Assembly: GCF_026151205.1 (NCBI RefSeq)
Contig: NC_087072.1
Span: 18,181,669-18,245,668 of the forward strand
Direction of reading: 5' to 3'
Source of the DNA: Bolinopsis microptera
Taxonomy: Eukaryota > Ctenophora > Tentaculata > Lobata > Bolinopsidae
DNA length: 64,000 nt
The notes beneath the pieces are model-generated. The model had not been told where the DNA came from, searched no databases, and was given only the letters and a program-made list of their open reading frames with translations. Each line of letters starts with the position of its first letter. Position 1 is the stretch's first letter. Shown here piece after piece: positions 23,801-31,835 of this stretch. The translations under genes and the position numbers were made by a program.

Positions 23801-26800
23801 GGGCCAAATTTTTTGCCTCATTTGGCCCCTTTGCTAAGAAAATAATACATTTTTGACACATTTAAAGATATTTCTCACATTACTGTGTAGTTTTACCATC
23901 TGCAGTTAAGATTTCTGTGATGTAGTTAGACCATCTGCAGCGAAGGGGCAAAAAGGGGACAACTTTTTTGCCTTATCCGGCCCCTTTGTTAATTGTTTAG
24001 GAAATACAAAAATTTTGACATTTTAAAAGATATTTCTCAGATAACTTTGTAATTTTACCACTGGCAGCTTCGTTACCTGCAGTGAAGTTTGGCCATTTGC
24101 AGCTAATGGGCGAAATGGCCCCTTTTCGAAGAAAATCATTCCTAATCCTACACCCAGCTGGTTACCGTGTGTTAATCCTAATCATATAACAAGAGGTTCC
24201 AGGTAGTTTTAACAGTACGATTATATTGTTACAATTTTTATAACATTTTAGGATTAATACACATTCATACGTCAGCAAACTCAAAGACCCATATGTTATA
24301 CAATCTTAAGCAACAAAAGGATGAGCTGATCACCGAGCATTTCTGAAAGCGCGCCCTTAATATAAGAGGGACACCATTTACTCGAAAATTTATCTAAACA
24401 CGAATCTTCCGTCTTTTTTTGTAACGATAAAACCATTCTAGTGCATTAAAGCTATGGACATTCATAAATGCACCATCCTTTTTGCGGTAATATCGATAAT
24501 TTTGAGGACTTTGGTGCATTACCCAGACAGCAAGGCTGTATTAATTGCCGGTAAACTTTGCACTACTTTGAGTGCCGGTTGAGATAACAGTTCTGCCCTA
24601 CTTTCAATTTGGCGCATTCTAATGAGAGAATGAGGGAAATATCACCTTTGCTCATTGGATACAATATACATGTTGCCTTACTTGCATATTATATTATCAT
24701 GGTTAAGGGTGTAGTCCGTGTAGCCCGTTATTATAATACTGATATCTGGATATTATCCGGTTGGAAGAGACAAGGACAATTGTGAAACAAGGAAGTTAGG
24801 AGTAAGGGCAAATTTTCGGCGTCAACGCCATCTTCAGGCTAAAATTGTTATAAATGTTAGTATATAATAAATGCTTCTATACTAGTTAAAATGCTAAATT
24901 AAAATTACACACACTGAATACAGGTTACATCAAATGGTATTGTACATTACATTGAAAATAGTGATGTACACACGTTTTACACTCTGTCCAAGTACATAAT
25001 ATCTACTGAACAGCAGGGTCGTGTGCTATTTGTTTAAATTTGTCTTTGAATATGTTGTAAAAGAAATCCCTTAAGCTTCTCGCACTCTTCTTTGTTATTG
25101 ATACTAGGTTTAAATAAATTAATGTAGTAAGCTTCTGTCACTTTACGTTTAATGGTGCTATATAAGTTAATTTCTAAAATATCGAAGGAAATATCTGGTT
25201 CTATGTTATCGTGAAACTCTGAATAATGAGCAGCCAACGCATTTTCAGGATAGGTTAAAGGCCTGTTGACTGCTCTTCGATGCTCTGAAAATCTATCGTG
25301 TGCTGTTCTACTCTACTGTGATATCCAGATATCAGTATTTCAATCATGAGACTAATAAACAGCGAACTACTCCGTTATTTGTTATTATAATAGTCCATCA
25401 GTTCAACAGTTCTGTGATCTGGTGTATAATATGATTGATAATTCAGCGTTTTTCAAACCTACATTCATGTCGTAGATATTACTTGAATATTATCTTACTT
25501 GATCTAAAGTTATAACAGGTTGAACCACCTGGCTGCTCAAACGGCTCCATCCTGACCTGTTCTCACAGTTACACCATTCTGCTAAATTCATGTTTCATCC
25601 CCTCGTTTCCCTCAAATATTATATCTCATATTTCTGAGACAAAAGCTTTCACATTTTAGCGGCTTCACTCCCGTGTGTTTCTAAGACTTACTGCTATTGT
25701 TTTTGTGAAAGCTTTGTCGTCACAACACATCTTTACTCTTTGCTCAAATCTCAATATGCACATCCAAGTCTCGTTGATGAAATTAGGCTTATTAATTGTT
25801 CGAACTGTTTCACTTGTTGTTCAGTACCTGTCAAGCGTTGGAAGCTTGTTAGATTGTCTCTTGACAACTTATCAGAGCTAACAGGACAGCTAATACACTG
25901 CACAGCGTCCTTGTAATGTCTGTAAGCTCTGCAATTAGTTGTGCTCTATGGGTTGTTGCGGCCTGTAATCCTTTATTCTCCTCCTCCACCTTTGAGAGCT
26001 GTTTCTTTTTATGAGATGGTAGGTATAAGCTGGTTGATAAGTTTTACTTGTTGGTATAAAGTTTGTACGCGGGCCTCATTACCTTTGTACTTTGCGCTCA
26101 GTTTTCTTTGATTTTTAAAGGACCGTGAAATCTATCATCACTCAGCTCCTCAAATCACGCTCCGTCTGAACTCTGATAGTGATTTGCTGATAAAATTGTC
26201 AGCGTTCTGAGAATATTTACTACCTGGCTGCAGAGTATAAGCTAGAGTCGTTTCAAGAAGTTTATAGTCACAGAATTCTGCAGATTTTAATGAACTTTTC
26301 TGTTAAACTGTCTAACTAATATGTATTACTTATTATGTATTACTTATTATGTATTACTTAATATGTATTACTTATTATGTATTACTTACTATGTAATATG
26401 TATCAATTACTAATATTTATTACTTTTACGGAAGTCAGTTCGGTCATTACTGCCGACGGCTCAGTCCGCACCGAACTCGTCGTTCAAAGCTGTTTGTGAA
26501 TTCTATTACATTTTATTTTATATAGTTCGTTTTCTTTCCACCTGCTAGTGCTACTATTGGTTGATAATTTGTAGACTTCGGCTTGACTGTTGTGATTTGA
26601 GTTATTCAGTATTTAATTTTGTGAACAAGTTACTTCAGGTTGATGCAAAAAATTGTGCTGTTTTAAATTCTCTTCCATACACAGATAAGGATTCTGATTT
26701 CCAATAATGCACGATTTCTTATAAGCTTCAATCCTTGTACAACCTAGCAGCTGAACCGGGTGTATAAAACAGAACTAGGTTGCCAACTGCCAAGTATTAA

Positions 26801-29800
26801 ACCGCTCTCAACTAAATACTGAGACATAGTTGCATATATCGCCCAAGTCAATTAGCGATCGCATAATTAAAAAGGGAGCATGTGCAGCATATATTCAATC
26901 TGACTTTTTAAAGTGTGGAAAAGCCTTTATATACATACTCATTGGATACTAAGGATACAAATAAGTAAACTTACCAGATTTTCGATATCTAAAATCCTAG
27001 ATTATGTAGAGGATCAACGATCCATCGCAAAGCAGTCCAATTCTTTATAACATCACCCCTTATTATAATAATATGCTACTTAACTCTTATAAGTACTCAA
27101 AGAGCGACTGGTGGCTTATTTTCCTGCCGTTAAACTGGAAGATCGAATCTCACAATCCTCATTTGGTATAATAAGAGGGGGTTTATAACAAATGTTTCTT
27201 GAGATATTGAGCTGATATATTTGACGTTTTACATTTAACTCATTCCCACTGCTCTTGTGAACGCCCACCCAGCCATCTTGGTAAGGGACCACATATTACA
27301 TAAGCCCGATTTGTACCTTTTCAAACCCCCCTCCCCTTCCCTTCCGTAATCCACTTAATTACACCTCACATCTATTGTGTTGAAATTACGATATTTTCCA
27401 AATCCCCTCCCCCTAGACTAGCTAGGGGGACCCCTATTCCCTAACCTAGTCTTGGAGCGCTGTATATTATTTCTACATATTACGAGTAAACACTAAACAT
27501 CCATATATTATATTACCCCGATACTATACAATATACACTATATATTATATAGTATCCTCTGTTATAGAGGGGGGGGGAGGGGTCTGTTATACATTACCAT
27601 CCATTTACCATAACTCTCGAATAATAAAATGCCACCTTTCTTTACATTTTCCCGGACAACAGTTTTGGTGAAACTGGTTGAAAAGCATTATCTACTTTGC
27701 ACTATACTATGTAGTACTATACTAGGTAGGTACTACCTGATAACACCGGCTAGCTTTCACGTAGTAGGAACTGTCAGGGCTGTTCCGTACACGTGCTCCG
27801 ATAACTGGAGTTTAGTGTGGACACCTCTAACAATATCGATAGCCGTCATACCATGCTGGATAATAATATAAAGTATATTGACATCTGTTATCTTGTACTG
27901 TGTTATACTACTGTGTTTAACAACACAAACTCTTATTAGCTTCTCATAGCTGCATCGTCCCCCTGCAGCTCCTTTATAATAATTCTCATTTCCTTGCATT
28001 TCTGGAGGTGCTGAAATGATAAACTGTTGATTGGTCGTTGTCGACTATCTAGTAATCTAGTAATTGTGCACTGTAACATATTATAGTTATACCGACCAAC
28101 TGAAATCTTGGAATTCTTTTCCGTAACTTTAATTAGCATCTCTCGACACGATGAAAGTGTCAGACGTCAGTGTTAGTAACCTGTTAGTAACCTGTTAGTA
28201 ACCTGTCCCCTCATCTCTAGATCTGACAGTAGATGAGGTGGTGAACCAGACCAGAACAGGGCAGTACAAGTTAACACCACCACCCGGTGATACGAGTGTA
28301 GCTCGGCTCTTCAGCGAGTGCTTCAACCTTTATCCCCACCACAGACCTTCTTTCAGTCAGGTAAGAGTGCTTTTATAACTCCGCCTCCAATGTATCCTCC
28401 CACGTACCCCACGCCCACTGAAGGTTACTGAGATAAAAGGAACATTGATATAACAGGTTGCCTTTGGTAATTGTTAGAACACTCGGTCCCCTGTATAAGA
28501 TTACAAGGGTCCAATTCGTGGCCCCTCCGTTTAGTGTTAAAATGTTATCGTTCGTCAAAATGACTGTCGCTGATAACTGATTTTATAATTACCCCTCTTC
28601 TCTGGTAATTGAGAGCACGATTTCGGAGGGTGTAATATCTTCATGGAATTGGCCGCGTTCGTGTCCAAAGTTCATTATCAAGTCATTTCCTTAGTTGTTG
28701 TCTTTCCTGAAAACAACGTTAACTTTACGTTAACTTTACGTTCACTTTAGATCCGGTTAGTGCTCGAACGTCTTCTTGAAGGATCCGAGGTCGCGCTGAC
28801 TAACAAGTTTATTGATAGCAGACGTCTTCAATACGCAAACACAGAGCTTTTAGACAAGATATTCTTCGACCAACAAGGTAAAGTGAACAGAGTTGGTGCA
28901 AAACTTCGGAGACTTGCCACCCCTCAATAATTGAATAATTCATCTCACGACTTTAGATCCAAGATCTTTAATTCAAGATACGGAGTTACGCCTGAGCCCA
29001 ATCCTAAGCGTAATTCTAATTTCTATCATCAACCCTAAGAGAATTCGGTCCAAGTGTCGTAAGATGAAATTCCTTTAACTAACAGAATTGTCTGATTTTA
29101 CTGTAAAGCGGAAATTATTTTCATACGAAGAGAATTAGCTTACAGCTTTACGTTACGGTTTTAAACAGCAAGAAGTCTTGTTAATTCTAGTAAGCTCATT
29201 AAAATCGTTCGCTTGACAACAAAATATAATTACCTCAGTTCGCTTAATCTCATTTGCTGTACAATCTTGATTTCAGTACATTTGTCATTCAATACCCGTG
29301 TAATTGCATTATTTTAAGTAAATCAGGTATAATTGAGCTCCCAAATACTGAAGCAAACTCTAATTACTGCTTTAATGGTTCTCTATTTTGTTTTCTCTTC
29401 AATCTCCATAGAGTTAAAGTAATCCAACTCCCAACTGTTGCTGCAAACCCTTATTCTAGTAGTTGTTATTTAATTGTGTGCCCCCTCATTTAGAAGTGGA
29501 CGTGGCAAGAGAAGAGCACGCACAGAGACCCCTCTATTTTACCTTGCCAGGAGGAGGAGGTGAACTGTCAGGTACCCCCGTTAGAACTGGCTCAATATCC
29601 CGTATCCCCATCACCTTGACACGAGATACATCTCCACAACAAGGTGACAGCTCCTTGCCTCGTGGGGATGTCACCTACGCTGATCCTCTCGACTTCCAGA
29701 ATGGTTAGTTGCGGATGTTGAAATGATGAGGACATACATTGTTCTTTCAAATCGATCTGTCCTGTATTACCTGATTTGTCGCGTGAAGGGGTTCAAATCA

Positions 29801-30992
29801 TGGTTAACATTAATAAAACTCCAGGCACAGGAACTGGACGAAACACCGGAGCTACAATGGACCTGTTGAGTACCAGCTCAGCTGAATTTGATGATCTGAG
29901 TACGACAGAGAGTGACTATGACAGAGAGTATAATAACTTAGAATCAGGACTACTCCCTCCCCAACCTACCCGTCCCAAGTAAGTCCACCGTTCTCTCATT
30001 TTGTTGAGTCGACCACTGTTGGGGCGGCGCCCTACTGAACCACATTTGGTTTAGATCTTGATAGGTGACAGCAAACAGTTGCTTACATCAGCAGACAAAT
30101 TATACCAGCTGTCAAAACGAGTACTTTGTGAGACTGAGAACTAGGTTTTATTGGTGCCTTATCGAACTGTTAATACCGACTGCAGTCAAGTCAACTATTC
30201 GTTCTTTTCGTTGTATCGACTTGAGATGCTCATACTAGGTTTGCTAGGATTAACTAAATGTCAGAGTCACTCTGAGTAAATTATTAAGCAACTAATCTAT
30301 GTCTAACTGTGACCCAATATTGAGCTAATTCGGGTCAACCCGTCAGCTTAGGTAATTTCTACCCTTTTTACCCAGGATATATTTAATTTGTTCTGTGTTT
30401 TAGGAAAGGAAAGCGAGGGAAGGCTCGTGAAGAGGCGACTTACACTAACACTGAACAAATGCCTGACAAGACAGACAAGATTGACAGACTGGACCCCAAC
30501 AACAAACTCTACTCACTCCCACACAAACAGAACCACTCTTCTGACAAACAAATTAGCAAGGACATCGACAAAATCAAGACTTTATCCCTGAACCGACCTC
30601 CACCTCAGGGCCCCAAATTATTCCAGTCCGGTGTTTTTCTGGGAGAGGATTCCATTCATCGGTTGAGTAGTATCAATCGTAATAACAGTCTCAACCCATT
30701 TTTAACTGAGGGTATCTTTCTCGAGGAAATGTATGAAAACGCTCCTAATCTGCCCAGTCGACAAAATGAACAAATTGTAATACAAACAGACAAACGGCCA
30801 GACGGACAAACTGACAAACCGGATGTTAGAAACCAGATATCAGAGGGAACTTCAGATTCTGACTCTTCTACCTTTAGTAGCTCATTTACATACACTTCCA
30901 GTTCAAATAACATCAACTCTAGTGAGCGATCCTTCTCCAGATCAAATTTTGATTCTAAAGACACCAACGATTCGAAACTGAACCAATTTTAG
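14775..30992 (+). CDS. Membrane-anchored tyrosine-kinase-like pseudokinase, 13 exons, 710 aa
   Basis: The thirteen exons below join with matching phases to exactly 2133 nt. A transmembrane helix (residues about 6-28) follows only a few N-terminal residues. A receptor-tyrosine-kinase-type kinase fold (about 45-370) and a long low-complexity tail come next. The C-lobe landmarks RWMAPE (269-274), DVWSFG (286-291) and RPSF (348-351) are clear. Catalytic residues are lost: VAIK reads VMILQM (91-96), HRD reads HGS (233-235) and DFG reads CFS (253-255), and the glycine loop and activation loop are degenerate. ATP-dependent phosphotransfer is therefore unlikely and a scaffold or allosteric role is inferred. 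The first ATG follows an in-frame TGA, but an acceptor-like AG just before it leaves open an unseen upstream ectodomain exon. The lack of an ectodomain recalls STYK1/NOK in layout only. Confidence 0.85.
15076..15241 (+). CDS. Pseudokinase exon 2: juxtamembrane and N-lobe start
   Basis: The acceptor TTTTCAG and the donor GTAAGTTT bound an exon of phase 2 in, phase 0 out. It holds the juxtamembrane SKTKTRDMYLDNVTLE and the degenerate nucleotide loop KSGTHFELMIG, which lacks the GxGxxG pattern. Confidence 0.85.
15499..15667 (+). CDS. Pseudokinase exon 3: VAIK-equivalent, helix C, hinge
   Basis: Starts with VMILQMKSD in place of the VAIK lysine strand, continues through helix C (KEIYLNSLETLRRLDKHDHV) to strand 4-5 (AAFYGTY) and the hinge CSVIEFSQF. 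Phase 0 in, phase 1 out. Confidence 0.85.
16245..19260 (-). mobile_element. Penelope-like element 1 in pseudokinase intron 3
   Basis: Almost the whole 3.8-kb intron is one Penelope-like element lying antisense to the host gene. The downstream end contains GCGTCATCTTCAG (16276), a motif also present in the remnant at 24.8 kb. Exact ends and target duplication were not resolved, and no hammerhead core was seen. Confidence 0.75.
16379..19190 (-). CDS. PLE-1 polyprotein: reverse transcriptase plus C-terminal GIY-YIG nuclease
   Basis: An 807-codon frame (16379-18802) is preceded by a second frame (18799 to about 19190) that supplies the N-terminus. They are offset by one base at the AATTTGAAC junction, so the ancestral protein was about 930 residues. 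RT motifs are seen: A FTYDFKALYDSL, B GIPTGGSLCVQ, C SRYIDDGAGL. The C-terminus has a Cys cluster (CNVPRCKCCEL) and then GIY-YIG (IIYLFQC...AYVGRTTRSLRVRTGEHR). This is the canonical RT-then-nuclease order of Penelope/Poseidon-type elements. Apart from the one frame break it looks recent. Confidence 0.88.
19445..19546 (+). CDS. Pseudokinase exon 4: hinge and insert
   Basis: Continues the hinge as GTLKYYLSYSS, equivalent to the 'GdLktfLr' region of receptor tyrosine kinases, followed by an acidic kinase-insert segment (SDDDDTFSN). The intron before it is 3.8 kb because it contains an antisense Penelope-like element. Phase 1 in and out. Confidence 0.85.
19856..19978 (+). CDS. Pseudokinase exon 5: insert and helix E
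   Basis: Encodes the rest of the kinase insert and the helix leading to the catalytic loop (LTLYFLMWQICLG). Phase 1 in and out. Using the next AG acceptor would bring in a stop, so 19856 is preferred. Confidence 0.82.
20265..20320 (+). CDS. Pseudokinase exon 6: catalytic loop without HRD
   Basis: Encodes MEFLHLRNYIHGSLCSFN. The aligned HRDLAARN signature is IHGSLCSFN: the catalytic Asp and Arg are absent, while the loop Asn is kept. Phase 1 in, phase 0 out, donor GTAGGT. Confidence 0.85.
20500..20585 (+). CDS. Pseudokinase exon 7: DFG-equivalent CFS and short activation loop
   Basis: Encodes VFVTGHLNLKINCFSLAFED and then KYALNAIP. The magnesium-binding DFG is replaced by CFS. The loop up to APE is shorter than usual and lacks the paired activation-loop tyrosines. 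Phase 0 in, phase 2 out. Confidence 0.85.
20938..21387 (-). pseudogene. Receptor relic: cytoplasmic tail
   Basis: An acidic Ser/Thr-rich frame of about 149 codons starts within the last 50 bases of the TM7 frame but in another register. It ends in a basic KSKSQRFQRSRGGT. Its composition suits a GPCR tail; a single-base shift would join it to helix 8. Confidence 0.5.
21335..21772 (-). pseudogene. Receptor relic: TM5 to TM7
   Basis: TM5 (LLHYYTLLILFFILITTYAK), a basic third loop (KFISRRRDAEAGG), TM6 (VFLIIGTQAVSWMSFIV) and TM7 with the NPxxY motif as NPIFY, then SWRYLVSKIV of helix 8. Confidence 0.78.
21771..21869 (-). pseudogene. Receptor relic: extracellular loop 2
   Basis: Encodes NIFDLLEIGYYGNSATFSKL, which resembles the loop-2 'YYG' region of LGR/relaxin receptors. 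It is out of frame by one base with the TM5 segment that follows. Confidence 0.6.
21896..22271. mobile_element. MITE inserted in TM4 of the receptor relic
   Basis: The ends GGGTAATGACTAC (21896) and GTAGTCATTACCC (22242) are inverted copies, each followed inward by CTTTTGGGGA-type sequence. Internally the 10-bp block AGTCCCCATT and its variants repeat, in two larger copies (about 21910-22060 and 22150-22240). A 20-bp poly-C tract lies at the right edge. The target duplication is not clear. Confidence 0.65.
22268..22680 (-). pseudogene. Receptor relic: TM1 to partial TM4
   Basis: TM1 (IYIMTAFSGVKMLVLNLVVG), TM2 with LMGIYICSITLASIV, the LGR-like loop KGDYCLFDQDW, TM3 ending in LVRCL at the DRY position, and the start of TM4 (IIFVSGTIVVFH), which runs into a poly-G tract and the inserted MITE. 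Confidence 0.78.
22677..22865 (-). pseudogene. Receptor relic: LDLa segment
   Basis: Encodes ISCNSSSPNN followed by WIPPNKICDNIIDCSNGLDE and FQTC. The calcium-binding LDLa signature CD..DC..G.DE..C is complete. The first one or two cysteines would lie in an upstream exon. The frame ends at TGA (22677-22679) just before TM1. Confidence 0.75.
23468..23580 (+). CDS. Pseudokinase exon 8: APE to helix F-G
   Basis: Encodes RWMAPEVFVTKTLTKQ, then ADVWSFGVTMWELFNCG and IPYN, the best-conserved part of the domain. The acceptor is CACGCAG|G and the donor GTAAGT. Phase 2 in, phase 1 out. The 2.9-kb intron before it contains the antisense receptor relic. Confidence 0.92.
23745..24125. repeat. Two diverged ~170-bp tandem units
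   Basis: Two successive blocks share GGGGCAAAAAGGGG-like sequence, GGCCCCTTTG, a TTTAAAGATATTTCTCA or TTTTAAAAGATATTTCTC core and an ACCATCTGCAG motif. A poly-G run lies at the left edge. It is intronic (intron 8) and probably a decayed repeat element. Confidence 0.6.
24738..25340 (-). mobile_element. Penelope-like remnant flanked by 19-bp inverted repeats
   Basis: A minus-strand frame (25034-25237) encodes LYSTIKRKVTEAYYINLFKP and SINNKEE, which resembles the C-terminus of GIY-YIG domains in Penelope-like elements. The downstream GCGTCAACGCCATCTTCAGG parallels PLE-1. AATACTGATATCTGGATAT (near 24736) and its inverse (near 25320) bracket the piece. It lies in intron 8 of the pseudokinase gene. 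Confidence 0.6.
26318..26404. repeat. 14-bp tandem repeat (ATGTATTACTTATT)n
   Basis: About five to six copies of a 14-bp AT-rich unit with small variations, inside intron 8. Confidence 0.85.
28167..28206 (+). repeat. Triplicated branch-point-like 13-mer upstream of exon 9
   Basis: Three copies of TGTTAGTAACC lie 15-55 bases upstream of the exon 9 acceptor. TAGTAAC resembles a branch-point sequence, so the array may affect splice choice. Any functional effect is inference. Confidence 0.6.
28221..28360 (+). CDS. Pseudokinase exon 9: C-lobe end
   Basis: Encodes HLTVDEVVNQTRTGQYKL, then FSECFNLYPHHRPSFSQ, matching helices G-I of tyrosine kinases including the conserved RPSF. The acceptor follows three tandem TAGTAAC-containing repeats. 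Phase 1 in, phase 0 out. Confidence 0.9.
28751..28877 (+). CDS. Pseudokinase exon 10: end of kinase fold, start of tail
   Basis: Encodes IRLVLERLLEGSEVALTNKF, which closes the last kinase helix, and then a tail segment. Phase 0 in, phase 1 out. Confidence 0.82.
29494..29703 (+). CDS. Pseudokinase exon 11: tail
   Basis: Low-complexity tail with a Gly-rich patch (LPGGGGELSG) and TYADPLDF. Phase 1 in and out. Confidence 0.78.
29831..29978 (+). CDS. Pseudokinase exon 12: acidic Ser/Thr/Tyr tail
   Basis: Contains DDLSTTESDYDREYNNLESG; Tyr499 lies in Y-N-N, a Y-x-N motif of the kind bound by Grb2-type SH2 domains. An alternative acceptor six bases upstream (29825) keeps the frame. Phase 1 in, phase 2 out. 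Confidence 0.78.
30404..30992 (+). CDS. Pseudokinase exon 13: long Ser-rich C-terminus and stop
   Basis: Basic KKGKRGKAR, then polar low-complexity sequence ending ...DSKLNQF and TAG. Tyr528 (YTNT) and Tyr625 (YENA) are two more Y-x-N motifs. The final third is Ser/Asn-rich and probably disordered. Confidence 0.8.
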
Positions 30993-31396
30993 TCCCGTGT
31001 TCCCCAAACTTCGAGCATCATAATATTGTAAAATTATCACTGTGTGTGACGTGTCTGCCCTTACTTTATTACCTGGCTTTGTGCCACCAAGAAAAGTAAG
31101 GACCACTCATCTGTATATCCTGGAGTATTGGAATTAGATTGAATATCGTCTGTGTTTATCATTCTAATCTAGACAGCAGCGTTTGCAATTTTGTCATGTA
31201 TAGTTTTTCTGCTTGTAACTTTTTAATTCCATTTGAAGTCTTACTACATAAAACATGGTCATGAAGTACTGGCGCGGCAAAGCTAGATTACTCACAATTC
31301 TTTAAAAAATGGATCAAACAATCAGCAAATCTACAACTAACCAATCCCTAATGACCGACCTAGTAGGCGCACACGAACTTTTCAAAAGAATCTCCC

Positions 31397-31402
31397 AATA
31401 AA
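31397..31402 (+). terminator. Candidate polyadenylation signal of the pseudokinase gene
   Basis: AATAAA about 400 bases after the stop at 30990-30992 and before the next gene. No other strong signal was seen in this gap. Confidence 0.4.
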
Positions 31403-31730
31403 CGCCCTAGGCTGTAGGGCAGGCCAGGAGGAGACGCTCAAAGACACCCCGACTAACTGCACGTCGAGACCCAGCTTCCTAAAACAGTGCCAGACTGCCA
31501 TTTAAATGTTCATTAGATGTGCTCCAATGGAGACGCAGTGTGCATGTGAGGTGTGGTTGTGTGTGTGTGTCCAGAAGTAAAACTACACAGTTATACTTGT
31601 TGATATGTTGTGCTGTGCTGCTATCGGTGGTAGTACAACGGTTTCTTCTAGAAATGATATCTCGTATTGTGAGAAGAAAACTGAAGGGTCTCTCTGTCTC
31701 ATCATTTTGTTTCGCCGCAGAGTTATTAAG

Positions 31731-31835
31731 ATGAGACGTGTGTCCAGTCTGAACGACCTGATGAACTTCAGGCAAGCCCTTCAAATCAGACCTCCTGGCA
31801 GTTTGGATCGCCCTAACTCTGTTCTCTTTAATGAG
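31731..31835 (+). CDS. Adaptor-like gene exon 1
   Basis: Encodes MRRVSSLNDLMNFRQALQIR and 15 more residues. The acceptor CGCCGCAG at 31720 precedes ATG by 10 bases; the donor is GAG|GTATAT, phase 0. Confidence 0.65.

Noticed and set aside
27629-27871. 80-codon plus-strand frame with a hydrophobic end
   Set aside because: It lies within pseudokinase intron 8, has no splice-phase fit to the neighbouring exons and no recognised domain. The exon 8 to exon 9 join already gives a continuous kinase C-lobe.
30656-30967. 103-codon minus-strand frame opposite pseudokinase exon 13
   Set aside because: It is the antisense shadow of a Ser-rich coding exon whose plus-strand frame fits the splice chain.
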